DNA of 64,000 nt, from contig NZ_MSJP01000115.1 of NCBI RefSeq assembly GCF_014596525.1, positions 62,001 through 126,000 of the forward strand, written 5' to 3'. The position numbers and the translations under genes were made by a program. The notes under the pieces were generated by a model. It did not search any database. It saw only the letters and a program-made list of their open reading frames with translations, and had not been told where the DNA came from. Origin of the DNA: Streptomyces sp. CBMA291 (GTDB taxonomy: Bacteria; Actinomycetota; Actinomycetes; Streptomycetales; Streptomycetaceae). Below, piece after piece: positions 1-7,788 of this stretch (its first letter is position 1; every line of letters begins with the position of its first letter).

Positions 1-160
1 ACTTCTTGGTGGTGTCCCCGCCGGTGAGGTCGTAGTCGGCGGCGACCAGCCGGAGTGTGACGTTCCCGGGTTCCCCGCCGAGGGAGTCGCAGCCGGTGAC
101 CGCGGCGGTCATACCGAGGGCTGCGGCCGTGGTCAGTCCAAGGAATCGTCGCCGCTGCAC
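1..160 (-). CDS. Extracellular sugar-binding lipoprotein (ABC transporter), 5' part only
   Basis: This is the N-terminal 53 codons of a gene that leaves the window at its left edge. It begins at a GTG preceded by an AAGGTGG ribosome site. The N-terminus has an RRR pair, a hydrophobic stretch and a lipobox ending AVTGC, so it is a lipid-anchored exported protein, possibly Tat-routed. After the lipobox the text VTLRLVAADY is typical of actinobacterial family-1 solute-binding proteins. It is divergent from nagK-nagA with a dre-like site 91 bp upstream, which suggests an aminosugar or related oligosaccharide as ligand. The ligand is inferred, not seen. An alternative GTG start lies four codons upstream. 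Confidence 0.75.
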   Translation of the reverse strand, partial: MQRRRFLGLTTAAALGMTAAVTGCDSLGGEPGNVTLRLVAADYDLTGGDTTKK

Positions 161-250
161 GGATTCATCCACCTTTGGCTCGTCGTTTGCGCTGCGCCGA
201 GCCCCACGTTCGCTCTGAGCAGGGCCGTAAGTCTCCCGTGATGGCAGGCA

Positions 251-266
251 TGAGGTCTACACCACC
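251..266. promoter_or_regulatory. dre-like DasR operator upstream of the sugar-binding lipoprotein
   Basis: The core GGTCTACACCAC differs by one base from GGTCTAGACCAC, the centre of the DasR-responsive element consensus AGTGGTCTAGACCACT. About 12 of 16 positions match. It sits in the divergent spacer, 91 bp from the lipoprotein start. DasR is the GntR-family repressor of aminosugar genes in Streptomyces and is released by glucosamine-6-phosphate. Confidence 0.6.
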
Positions 267-347
267 TGGGTATCACTTCCGCAACGCCACAGGGACCTTG
301 GACCTCAGAAGCCTTCGAATTTGTATCCGTACGCAACAATCCTGCCC

Positions 348-363
348 AGTGGACTAGACCTTT
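348..363. promoter_or_regulatory. dre-like DasR operator of nagK-nagA
   Basis: AGTGGACTAGACCTTT matches 12-13 of 16 positions of the dre consensus and ends 28 nt before the nagK GTG, a position that would block transcription. The neighbouring genes make exactly the kind of product DasR is known to control, so the site and function agree. Confidence 0.75.
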
Positions 364-391
364 TGGGTGCTCGCGCGCCAAACTGTCCCTC

Positions 392-1342
392 GTGAGACAC
401 GTCATCGCCCTGGATGTGGGCGGCACCGGCATGAAAGCCGCCCTCGTCGGGGCGGACGGCACACTGCTCCACGAGACCCGCCGCGCCACCGGGCGCGACC
501 GCGGCCCCGAGGCCGTGGTGGAGACGATCCTCGACTTCGCCGAGGAGCTGCACACCCTCGGCGTCGAGCGGTTCGGACAACCCGCCGCGGCCGCCGGAGT
601 AGCCGTCCCCGGAATCGTCGACGCGGAGAACGGCGTCGCCGTCTACGCCGCCAACCTGGGCTGGCGTGATGTTCCCTTGCGCGAACTGCTCAGCCGACGG
701 CTCGACGGCATCCCCGTCGCCCTCGGCCACGACGTGCGCACCGGCGGCCTCGCCGAAGGCCGGATCGGCGCGGGCAACGGCGCCGACCGCTTCCTCTTCG
801 TGCCCCTCGGCACCGGCATCGCGGGCGCCATCGGCATCGGCGACCGCATCGAGGCGGGCGCCCACGGCTACGCGGGCGAGATAGGGCACATCGTCGTCCG
901 CCCCGGCGGCACCGCCTGCGGCTGCGGCCAGCGCGGCTGCCTTGAGCGGTACGCCTCCGCCTCCGCCGTCTCCCAGGCCTGGGCCGAGGCCAGCGGCGAC
1001 CGCAAGGCCGACGCCGCCGACTGCGCCAAGGCCGTCGAATCCGGCGACCCCACGGCCCGCAGGATCTGGCAGGACGCCGTCGACGCCCTCGCCGACGGTC
1101 TGGTCACCGCGCTCACCCTGCTGGACCCCCGCACGCTCATCATCGGTGGCGGACTCGCCGAGGCCGGGGAAACCTTGTTCACACCACTTCGGGCCGCGGT
1201 GGAGGAGCGAGTCACGTTCCAGAAGCTGCCCGCCATCGTCCCGGCGGCCCTCGGGGACACCGCCGGTTGCCTGGGCGCGGGCCTCCTCGCCTGGGACCTG
1301 CTCGCCGAACAGCGCCCCACCGACTCGGAGGTATCCGCCTGA
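392..1342 (+). CDS. nagK: N-acetylglucosamine kinase, ROK family
   Basis: This 316-residue ROK-family sugar kinase probably phosphorylates N-acetylglucosamine to GlcNAc-6-phosphate in the cytoplasm. The phosphate-binding motif DVGGTGMK is at residues 8-15, and a second ATP-site segment PLGTGIAGA lies mid-protein. The ROK zinc signature CGCGQRGCLE is intact just after GEIGH, whose His and Glu belong to the sugar site. The start is a GTG with the dre-like site 28 nt upstream. The stop overlaps the nagA start by one base (TGATG), so the two are translationally coupled. ROK glucokinases look similar, but pairing with nagA makes GlcNAc the likely substrate. The same nagK-nagA pair is known in S. 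coelicolor. Confidence 0.93.
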   Translation: MRHVIALDVGGTGMKAALVGADGTLLHETRRATGRDRGPEAVVETILDFAEELHTLGVERFGQPAAAAGVAVPGIVDAENGVAVYAANLGWRDVPLRELLSRRLDGIPVALGHDVRTGGLAEGRIGAGNGADRFLFVPLGTGIAGAIGIGDRIEAGAHGYAGEIGHIVVRPGGTACGCGQRGCLERYASASAVSQAWAEASGDRKADAADCAKAVESGDPTARRIWQDAVDALADGLVTALTLLDPRTLIIGGGLAEAGETLFTPLRAAVEERVTFQKLPAIVPAALGDTAGCLGAGLLAWDLLAEQRPTDSEVSA

Positions 1343-2496
1343 TGGCCGATCACAAGGTTCTCGCCGGCGCACGCGTCGTGCTGCCCACCGGGATCGTCGA
1401 GAACGGACGCGTGATCGTCGACGGCGACCGCATCGCGGGCAGCACCCCCGAGGGCGCCCCCACCGTCGACCTGAGCGGGCACTGGATCGTCCCCGGCTTC
1501 GTCGACATGCACAACCACGGCGGCGGCGGCGCCTCCTTCACCTCCGGCACGGTCGACGACGTCCTCAAGGGCGTCCACACCCACCGGCTGCACGGCACCA
1601 CCACCGTCGTCGCCTCCTTCGTCACCGGCGAGATGGACTTCCTGACCCAGCGGGCCGGGCTCCTCTCCGAGCTGGCCGAGCAGGGCGACCTGGCCGGTCT
1701 GCACTTCGAGGGCCCGTTCATCTCCCCCTGCCGCAAGGGCGCCCACGACGAGACGCTGCTGCGCGACCCCGACCCGGCCGAGGTCCGCAAGCTCATCGAC
1801 GCGGCGCGCGGCCAGGCCAAGATGGTCACCCTCGCCACCGAGCTGCCCGGCGGCCTGGACTCCGTACGACTGCTTGCCGAGCACGGTGTGATCGCCGCGA
1901 TCGGGCACACCGACGCCAGCTACGAGCAGACCGTCGAGGCCATCGACGCGGGCGCCACCGTCGCCACCCACCTCTACAACGCGATGCCCGCCCTCGGCCA
2001 CCGCGCCCCCGGGCCGATCGCCGCCCTCCTGGAGGACGAGCGGATCACCGTCGAGCTGATCAACGACGGCACCCATCTGCACCCGGCCGCCCTGGAACTG
2101 GCCTTCCACCACGCGGGTCCCGAGCGGGTCGCCTTCATCACCGACGCGATGGACGCGGCGGGCTTCGGCGACGGCCTCTACATGCTCGGCCCGCTGGAGG
2201 TCGAGGTGAAGGACAGCGTCGCCCGGCTCGTCGAGGGCGGCTCCATCGCCGGTTCCACGCTCACCCTGGACCGGGCGTTCAAGCGTGCCGCCACGATCGA
2301 CGGCCTCCCCGTCGAGTCGGTCGTGGCGGCCATCTCCGCCAACCCGGCGCGGCTGCTCGGCGTGTACGACCGCGTCGGCTCCCTCGAACCCGGCAAGGAC
2401 GCCGACCTCGTCGTCCTCGACGCCGACTTCGACGTCAAGGGCGTCATGCGCAAGGGCGAGTGGATCGTCGACCCGACGGCGACGACCTCCGCCTGA
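1342..2496 (+). CDS. nagA: N-acetylglucosamine-6-phosphate deacetylase
   Basis: A 384-residue amidohydrolase that converts GlcNAc-6-phosphate to glucosamine-6-phosphate plus acetate. That product is also the known ligand that releases DasR. Metal and substrate motifs are in the usual order: DMHNHGGGG (about residue 55), HFEGPF, GHTDA, THLYNAM, DGTHLHP and the catalytic Asp in ITDAMDAAG. The length is typical. The ATG overlaps the nagK stop, which fixes the start; a longer frame upstream lies inside nagK. It is the last gene of the nagKA operon, followed by a repeat-rich spacer and a hairpin terminator. Confidence 0.95.
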   Translation: MADHKVLAGARVVLPTGIVENGRVIVDGDRIAGSTPEGAPTVDLSGHWIVPGFVDMHNHGGGGASFTSGTVDDVLKGVHTHRLHGTTTVVASFVTGEMDFLTQRAGLLSELAEQGDLAGLHFEGPFISPCRKGAHDETLLRDPDPAEVRKLIDAARGQAKMVTLATELPGGLDSVRLLAEHGVIAAIGHTDASYEQTVEAIDAGATVATHLYNAMPALGHRAPGPIAALLEDERITVELINDGTHLHPAALELAFHHAGPERVAFITDAMDAAGFGDGLYMLGPLEVEVKDSVARLVEGGSIAGSTLTLDRAFKRAATIDGLPVESVVAAISANPARLLGVYDRVGSLEPGKDADLVVLDADFDVKGVMRKGEWIVDPTATTSA

Positions 2497-2640
2497 CCGG
2501 AGAGCACCGGTCAACACCGGTCTCCGCCGGTCAACACCGGTCGGCGCCAGTCAACACCGGTCGGCACCGGCATCGGCACCGGCATACGCACCGGCACAAG
2601 CACCAGCCGGTACGGGCACGAACCGGGCGCACCGGGCACA
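2497..2640. repeat. Short direct repeats of an ACCGGTC-type unit after nagA
   Basis: The 3' spacer of nagA is built from many near copies of CCGGTCAACACCGGTC and ACCGGCATCGGC. No coding capacity is evident. The stretch lies between the nagA stop and the hairpin terminator and looks like slippage-derived low-complexity DNA. Confidence 0.7.
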
Positions 2641-2669
2641 CACCCGGTACGCGCCGGAGAGCACACGAG

Positions 2670-2705
2670 AAGGCGGCGGGCCGGGGTCTGGGCCTGCCGC
2701 CTTTC
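2670..2705 (+). terminator. Rho-independent type hairpin after nagKA
   Basis: GGCGGCGGGCC pairs with GGGCCTGCCGCC across a short loop and is followed by TTTCGTTT. It lies 170 bp after nagA and before the next gene, so it probably ends the nagKA transcript. Confidence 0.7.
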
Positions 2706-2781
2706 GTTTGGCATGATCAGGCCCCGTCGGAGTGTGTTCCACAGGACTTCACACGGAGTACGGAGTACGGGGGTCGGTCGG

Positions 2782-3708
2782 ATGATTCTCACGGTCACCC
2801 TCAACACGGCGCTCGACCTGACCTACCGGGTCCCCGCCCTCGTCCCGCACGCCAGCCACCGGGTCACCCAGGTGGTAGAGCGGCCCGGCGGCAAGGGCCT
2901 GAACGTGGCCCGGGTCCTCGCCGCCCTCGGACACGAGGCCGTCGCCACCGGCTTCGCGGGCGGCACGACCGGCGCCGACCTGCGGGTCCGGCTCGCCGCC
3001 ACCCCGGTACGGGACGAACTCGTGGAGACCGCGGGCGCCACCCGCAGGACCGTCGCCGTCGTCGACGCGGCCAGCGGGGACACCACCCAGCTCAACGAAC
3101 CGGGGCCGACCGTCACCCCCGCCGAGTGGGTCGCCTTCCGCACCCGTTTCCTCGCGCTCCTCGACGGCGCTGCGGCGGTCGCCCTCTGCGGCAGCCTCCC
3201 GCCGGGCATCCATGTGGGGGCGTACGCGGAACTCGTCCGGCTGGCCCGCGCCGCCGGGGTCCCGGTCCTCCTCGACACCAGCGGCGAACCGCTCCGGCGG
3301 GGCATCGCCGCCCGCCCGGACCTGGTCAAGCCCAACGCCGACGAACTCGCGCAGCTCACCGGCGCCCGCGACCCGGGGCGCGCGACCCGCGAGACCCGCA
3401 GGCGCGGCGCCCGCGCGGTCGTCGCCTCGCTCGGCCCTGACGGTCTGCTCGCCGCGACCCCGGAGGGCCTGTGGCGGGCGACCCCGCCCGCCGCCGTGCG
3501 GGGCAACCCGACGGGCGCGGGCGACTCGGCGGTGGCGGGCCTCCTGTCGGCCCTCGCGGAGGGCGCGCCCTGGCCGGACCGCCTGAGACGAGCGGTGGCC
3601 CTGTCGGCGGCGACGGTGCTCTCCCCCGTGGCGGGCGAGTTCGACGCGACGGCTTACGCGGAACTGCTGCCGAGGGTGACGGTCACGGAGATCCCGGCCG
3701 GCTCGTAG
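2782..3708 (+). CDS. PfkB-family 1-phosphofructokinase / hexose-phosphate kinase
   Basis: A 308-residue PfkB carbohydrate kinase of the FruK/LacC group. It opens with ILTVTLNTALDLTY, has the substrate motif GGKGLNVAR near residue 38, and the ATP/catalytic motif NPTGAGDS with its catalytic Asp near residue 250. The family phosphorylates fructose-1-phosphate or tagatose-6-phosphate. The exact substrate cannot be read here, and no PTS or aldolase gene is adjacent. The ATG at 2782 follows a GGGGG ribosome site; an upstream in-frame extension of 23 residues is arginine-rich and not family-like. It stops 18 bp before the convergent carbohydrate-binding gene. Confidence 0.87.
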   Translation: MILTVTLNTALDLTYRVPALVPHASHRVTQVVERPGGKGLNVARVLAALGHEAVATGFAGGTTGADLRVRLAATPVRDELVETAGATRRTVAVVDAASGDTTQLNEPGPTVTPAEWVAFRTRFLALLDGAAAVALCGSLPPGIHVGAYAELVRLARAAGVPVLLDTSGEPLRRGIAARPDLVKPNADELAQLTGARDPGRATRETRRRGARAVVASLGPDGLLAATPEGLWRATPPAAVRGNPTGAGDSAVAGLLSALAEGAPWPDRLRRAVALSAATVLSPVAGEFDATAYAELLPRVTVTEIPAGS

Positions 3709-3726
3709 CTTTCCCCGGAAGGACGA

Positions 3727-4689
3727 TCAGCCCGGAACCTGGGTGACTTCCAGCCAGTCGAGCAGCACGTCGCACTGATTGCCGTCCTCGCACGAGATCT
3801 TGATCTCGTTCTCGCCCTTCTGGAGGGTGACCGGCGCCCAGGTGGTCTGCCAGTTCTTCTCCAGGTTCGGGTCCGAGGAGTGGATGAAGTTCTTCAGGCC
3901 TATCGGCAGCGAGTTCGGCTTGCCGTTGACGGTGAGGGTGGCGAAGGCGTCCACGGCGGGGATGGCGTAGCGCACGGTCAGCCGGTACTTGCCGTCGCCC
4001 GGCATGTCCGCCTTCCAGGTCACCGAGGAGCCGACCTGGTTGAAGCCCGAGACGTACGTGCCGTCCGAGCCCTCGGCGCCCTGGACGTCCTTGGCGAGTG
4101 CCGCCGTGCCGCCCAGCTTCAGCGTCGCCGCGTCCTGCTTGGGGAGTTCCGCCGGGGTCTTCTCGGTGGTCGGTTCACCGGTGGGCTCTTGCGAGGGCTT
4201 CGCGGTGGCCGTCGCGGGCGCGCCGGTGCCCGCCTGCGGGTCCTTGTCCTTCTCGCTGCCCGCGTTGTTGATCACGGCGGCGGCGATGCCGGCGACGACG
4301 ACCGCCACGATCGCGACCGCGCCGATCAGCAGGCCCTTGGTGTTGGGCCCGCGTCCGCCGCCCCGCTGCTGCTGCGGCGGCGGGGGCACCCGGGTGGGCG
4401 GGCCGCCGTACGTCTCGGGGGCCGCGTACTGCGCCTGCGGCTGACCGTACGGGGCCTGCTGCTGCTGCGGCGGTACGTAGGGCTGCTGCTGGCCGTACTG
4501 GCGCTCGCCGACGGTCCTGACCTGGTTGTACGAGGTGCGGGGCACGCCCGGCTGAGCGGGTGCGGGGCCCGGGTAGCCGTAACCGCCGCCTTGCGGAGCC
4601 TGGGCACCGGCCGCCTGTCCGTCCGCGTACAGGTAGCCGAACGGATCGTCGTTCTCGGGCGTGTTCGCGCCGTCGTTACCGGCAGCCAT
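3727..4689 (-). CDS. Membrane-anchored carbohydrate-binding (CBM6/35-like) protein
   Basis: This 320-residue protein has three parts: a cytoplasmic N-terminus (1-110) rich in Gln, Pro, Gly and Tyr; one membrane helix (about 120-142, GLLIGAVAIVAVVVAGIAAAV); and an exported Thr/Pro linker followed by a beta-sandwich domain (about 190-320). The end of that domain, with KYRLTVRYAIP, TLTVNG and LLDWLEV, looks like a CBM6/CBM35 carbohydrate-binding module. No catalytic domain is present. It is probably a sugar- or wall-binding surface protein. The orthologue in S. coelicolor sits beside cdgB, as here. The ligand is unknown. Confidence 0.8.
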   Translation of the reverse strand: MAAGNDGANTPENDDPFGYLYADGQAAGAQAPQGGGYGYPGPAPAQPGVPRTSYNQVRTVGERQYGQQQPYVPPQQQQAPYGQPQAQYAAPETYGGPPTRVPPPPQQQRGGGRGPNTKGLLIGAVAIVAVVVAGIAAAVINNAGSEKDKDPQAGTGAPATATAKPSQEPTGEPTTEKTPAELPKQDAATLKLGGTAALAKDVQGAEGSDGTYVSGFNQVGSSVTWKADMPGDGKYRLTVRYAIPAVDAFATLTVNGKPNSLPIGLKNFIHSSDPNLEKNWQTTWAPVTLQKGENEIKISCEDGNQCDVLLDWLEVTQVPG

Positions 4690-4784
4690 CCGGGTTCCTC
4701 TCCATGCTCGCCAGCCGTCGCCGACCCGGCGAGCCTACCCCGAACGGCTCAGCCCCCGAAGCGGGACCGGACGCCTCGCGCGCC

Positions 4785-6581
4785 TCACCCGGCGCGGCGG
4801 TGAACCTTGGCCCGGGAGCGCTTCTCCACGTACATCCGCTGGTCAGCGGAGTTCAGGACCTCTTCCACCGTCATCCCGCACTCCGCCCAGCCGATGCCGA
4901 AACTCGCCCCGACACGCACGGCCCGCCCGTCCACCCGGATCGGCGGAATGATCGCGTTGCGCAGCCGTACGGCCAGATCGGCGGCGTCGGCGGCGCCCAG
5001 ACCGTCGGCGAGGACGACGAACTCGTCACCGCCGAGCCGGGCCACGGTGTCCCCGTCGCGGACGCCGGTGGTGAGTCTGCGGGCCACCTCGATGAGGACC
5101 GCGTCCCCGGTGTGGTGCCCGAAGCGGTCGTTGATCGACTTGAAGCCGTCGAGGTCGCAGAAGAGGACCGCGAGCCCCTTCGTACCGTCGTCGACGTCCC
5201 CGCCCGAGGGCGCCACGATGTGCACATGGTGGTCGTACGGGCCCGCCCCGGCCGGCTCGAAGCCGAAGCCGTGCTCGTGTTCGTGCTCGTACGGCGACTC
5301 GTAGCCGCCGCCCGCCGCGGGACCCCCGGGTTGGGCGGCCGTGCCGTCGCCGGAGTCGTACCCCTCGTAGGCCGGGGCGCCGTAGCCCTCGTAGCCCGGC
5401 CGGTCGCTCTCGTAACCGAAACCGGCGTACTCCGTGCCCTGCCCCTCCCCCGCGTACGCCGTCGGGCGCTCGCAGATCCGGGCGGAGAGCCGGGAGCGCA
5501 GCTCGGCACTGTTGGGGAGGCCGGTGAGGGCGTCGTGGGAGGCGCGGTGGGCGAGTTGCAGCTCATGCCGCTTGCGCTCCTCGATGTCCTCCACATGAGT
5601 GAGGAGGAACCGGGGGCCGTCGGCGGTGTCGGCGACCACCGAGTTGCGCAGCGACACCCAGACGTACGTGCCGTCCCGGCGGCCCAGGCGCAGCTCGGCC
5701 CGCCCGCCCTCGGCGGAGGTCCGCAGCAGCGTCCCGATGTCCTCGGGGTGGACGAGGTCGGCGAAGGAGTAGCGCCGCATGACGGAGGCGGGGCGGCCGA
5801 GCAGCCGGCACAGGGCGTCGTTGGTGCGGAGCAGCCGCCCGTGCTGGTCGCCGCCCATCTCGGCGATGGCCATGCCGGACGGCGCGTACTCGAACGCCTG
5901 CCGGAACGACTCCTCGCTGGCGCGCAGTGCCTGCTGTTCGCGTTCGAGCCGGACCAGGGCCCGCTGCATGTTGGCCCGCAGACGTGCGTTGCTGATGGCG
6001 ATGGCCGACTGGGAGGCGTACATCTGGAGCGCCTCCTGACCCCACGGGCCGGGGTGCCGTCCGTTGCGCGGGCGGTCGACGGATATGACGCCGAGCAGCT
6101 CCCGGACCGGGCCCGCCGGGTCGCCTCCCGCGCGCGCGGACGCGGGCGTGGGCGCGTACATGGGGGCGTAGAGGCGGTCGTGGGGGTGCCACTCGTCCTC
6201 GAAGCGGGGCGCGGGGCCGTCGGTGTACCACTGGGGGACGTCGTCCTCCATGAGGACCCAGCCCTCGGTGTGCGGGATGAACCGCAGGTCGCCCCAGGCC
6301 GTGCCCATGTTCAGGCGCCGGTCCCAGGAGGCGCGGGAGCCGACCCTGCCGGTGATCAGCGCCTCGGCGGCGGAGCTTCCGGCGAAGGCGGCGACGACCA
6401 GGTCACCATCGGGGCGTACGAGGTTGACGCAGGCCAGCTCGTAGTTGAGACCGGCGACCACACCGTCGGCGACGGTCTGGAGGGTGTCCGCCAGGCTGCG
6501 CGCGGTACTGAGGTCCGCCACGACCTGGTGCAGCTGCCGCAGGGTCGAGAGACGGACGTACGGCTCCGACTCGGTCTCCAT
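4785..6581 (-). CDS. cdgB: Diguanylate cyclase with GAF and PAS sensor domains
   Basis: A 598-residue soluble c-di-GMP synthase. A GAF-like domain covers about residues 15-195, PAS/PAC about 215-335 and GGDEF about 345-598. The active-site GGDEF (517-521) is intact, and the inhibitory I-site RDGD lies five residues before it, so product feedback is likely. A Gly/Tyr/His-rich insertion of about 98 residues (371-468) splits the GGDEF domain between its first helix and first strand. The ATG at 6581 has a GGGGAGAG ribosome site; an upstream TTG is less likely. S. coelicolor CdgB, which affects development, has the same domain order and neighbourhood. Confidence 0.9.
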   Translation of the reverse strand: METESEPYVRLSTLRQLHQVVADLSTARSLADTLQTVADGVVAGLNYELACVNLVRPDGDLVVAAFAGSSAAEALITGRVGSRASWDRRLNMGTAWGDLRFIPHTEGWVLMEDDVPQWYTDGPAPRFEDEWHPHDRLYAPMYAPTPASARAGGDPAGPVRELLGVISVDRPRNGRHPGPWGQEALQMYASQSAIAISNARLRANMQRALVRLEREQQALRASEESFRQAFEYAPSGMAIAEMGGDQHGRLLRTNDALCRLLGRPASVMRRYSFADLVHPEDIGTLLRTSAEGGRAELRLGRRDGTYVWVSLRNSVVADTADGPRFLLTHVEDIEERKRHELQLAHRASHDALTGLPNSAELRSRLSARICERPTAYAGEGQGTEYAGFGYESDRPGYEGYGAPAYEGYDSGDGTAAQPGGPAAGGGYESPYEHEHEHGFGFEPAGAGPYDHHVHIVAPSGGDVDDGTKGLAVLFCDLDGFKSINDRFGHHTGDAVLIEVARRLTTGVRDGDTVARLGGDEFVVLADGLGAADAADLAVRLRNAIIPPIRVDGRAVRVGASFGIGWAECGMTVEEVLNSADQRMYVEKRSRAKVHRRAG

Positions 6582-6728
6582 CGCTCGCTCTCCCCGAGAC
6601 CTCGACAGCAAACTCCAGGGTTCTCATCGGCTTCGCGTTGCACGTTCACCATTCAATGTGCACTGTCCTCGCCACTGAATCACAGCGAGCTGCGCACCCG
6701 GTACACAGGGTCAGCAAATACTCGCCTC

Positions 6729-6744
6729 TGTGACTCAAGTCACA
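6729..6744. promoter_or_regulatory. Crp-like palindrome between cdgB and the flavin reductase
   Basis: TGTGACTCAAGTCACA is a perfect dyad and fits the Streptomyces Crp pattern GTG-N6-GNCAC. It lies 148 bp upstream of cdgB and 151 bp upstream of the flavin reductase, so it could act on either gene. Binding is inferred from sequence only. Confidence 0.5.
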
Positions 6745-6894
6745 GTTGTGCGTGGCGGGTCGTGTACAGGGGGGAACCCAGGGGAGTCCAGGGCCTGCGG
6801 GTACCCCTGAGGGGGGTCCTAGGACCCCCGGGGGGTGGCGGACTGGTCCCCCCGCCCGATGCGGCGCGCCGAAGGCCCGGACTAGCGTGCGGGT

Positions 6895-7458
6895 GTGCTT
6901 CAGAAGACCCCCGACTCTCCCCCTGTGACCGATTTGACGATCCCCCATGCTGAGGGGGTGAGCAACGACGAGTTCCGGGCGGCGATGTCCCGCTTCGCCG
7001 CCGGGGTGGTCCTGGTGACCGCGCACGATCCCGACGACGGGCCGCGCGGCGAGGACGTCGGCATGACCGCCACGGCCTTCATGTCGGTCTCCCTCGATCC
7101 GCCCCTGGTCCTGATCGGTCTCCGCGCCGGCTCCCGTATGGACGACCTGCTCGCCGAGGTGCCGGTGTGGGCGGTGTCGCTGCTCGCGGAGGACCAGCGG
7201 CAGGTGGCGGGGCGCTTCGCGATGAAGAACCGGGTCAGCGACCGGCTGCTCTTCGCCGACCTGCCGCACACCCGGGGCGCGGAGAGCGGCGCCCCGCTGG
7301 TGGACGACGCGCTCGCGGTCCTGGAATGCCGTACGGAGAACAGGGTGGTGGCCGGTGACCACACGCTCGTGGTGGGCCGCGTCCTGACCGCCGCGAGCCG
7401 CACGACGGAGGACGGCCCCCTGACGTACTTCCGGGGGAGGTACCGGGGGCTGGACTGA
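6895..7458 (+). CDS. Flavin reductase family protein
   Basis: A 187-residue protein of the flavin reductase / HpaC-like fold. It binds FMN and supplies reduced flavin to partner monooxygenases, or acts as a small flavoprotein oxidoreductase. Diagnostic text is FRAAMSRFAAGVVLVTA near residue 25, MTATAFMSVSLDPPLVLIGL around 60-80 and the C-terminal GPLTYFRGRYRGL. No monooxygenase gene is adjacent. The first GTG (6895) has no ribosome site and lies a few bases after TAGCGT, a plausible -10 box, so the mRNA may be leaderless. A GTG ten codons later is an alternative. Confidence 0.85.
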   Translation: MLQKTPDSPPVTDLTIPHAEGVSNDEFRAAMSRFAAGVVLVTAHDPDDGPRGEDVGMTATAFMSVSLDPPLVLIGLRAGSRMDDLLAEVPVWAVSLLAEDQRQVAGRFAMKNRVSDRLLFADLPHTRGAESGAPLVDDALAVLECRTENRVVAGDHTLVVGRVLTAASRTTEDGPLTYFRGRYRGLD

Positions 7459-7469
7459 CCTTGAGGGGT

Positions 7470-7786
7470 CTCTGCGGGGGGGCCTCACTGGGGGGCCCTC
7501 ACAGGGGGGTTGCCCTTACGGGGAGGGTTGCCCCGTAAGGGGAAAGGTGCCCCGTAGGGGGAGGGCTGCCCCTTACGGGTAGGGGTGCCTTTACGGGGAG
7601 GGACACCCTTGCGAGTAGGGGCGCCATCTACGGCGGGGGTGTGTCCTCGCGGCCAGGGGGTGCCCCCCTACGGCTGGGGTTGCCCCTACGGGTAGCGGTG
7701 CCCCTACGGCTGGGGGGCTTGCCCGTACGGGCGAGGAGCCTCGGCCGTACGGGCCAAGAACCTCGGCCGTACGGGCGGAGAGCCCC
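7470..7786. repeat. G-rich array of CCCCTTACGGGG / CCCGTAGGGG units
   Basis: About 330 bp between the convergent flavin reductase and arfB genes holds no supportable gene. It consists of irregular repeats such as GGTTGCCCCTTACGGG, TGCCCCGTAGGGG and CGGCCGTACGGG. Each unit contains a short near-palindrome CCC(G/C)TA(A/C)GGG. The same motif recurs at several other places in the window. Confidence 0.8.
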
Positions 7787-7788
7787 GG

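Noticed and set aside
6729..6744. BldD operator upstream of cdgB
   Set aside because: The BldD consensus has half sites separated by five bases, giving an odd centre. Here the TGAC/GTCA arms are four apart, which fits Crp and not BldD.
4700..6950. Long plus-strand open frame antisense to cdgB
   Set aside because: High-GC DNA gives long open frames opposite real genes. This one has no ribosome site, Arg/Gly/Val-biased composition and no family, while the minus strand encodes intact GAF-PAS-GGDEF domains.
7470..7786. CRISPR or rRNA/tRNA remnant in the G-rich array
   Set aside because: Units are short, irregular and imperfect, with no spacer structure and no RNA signature; they match the dispersed repeat family.
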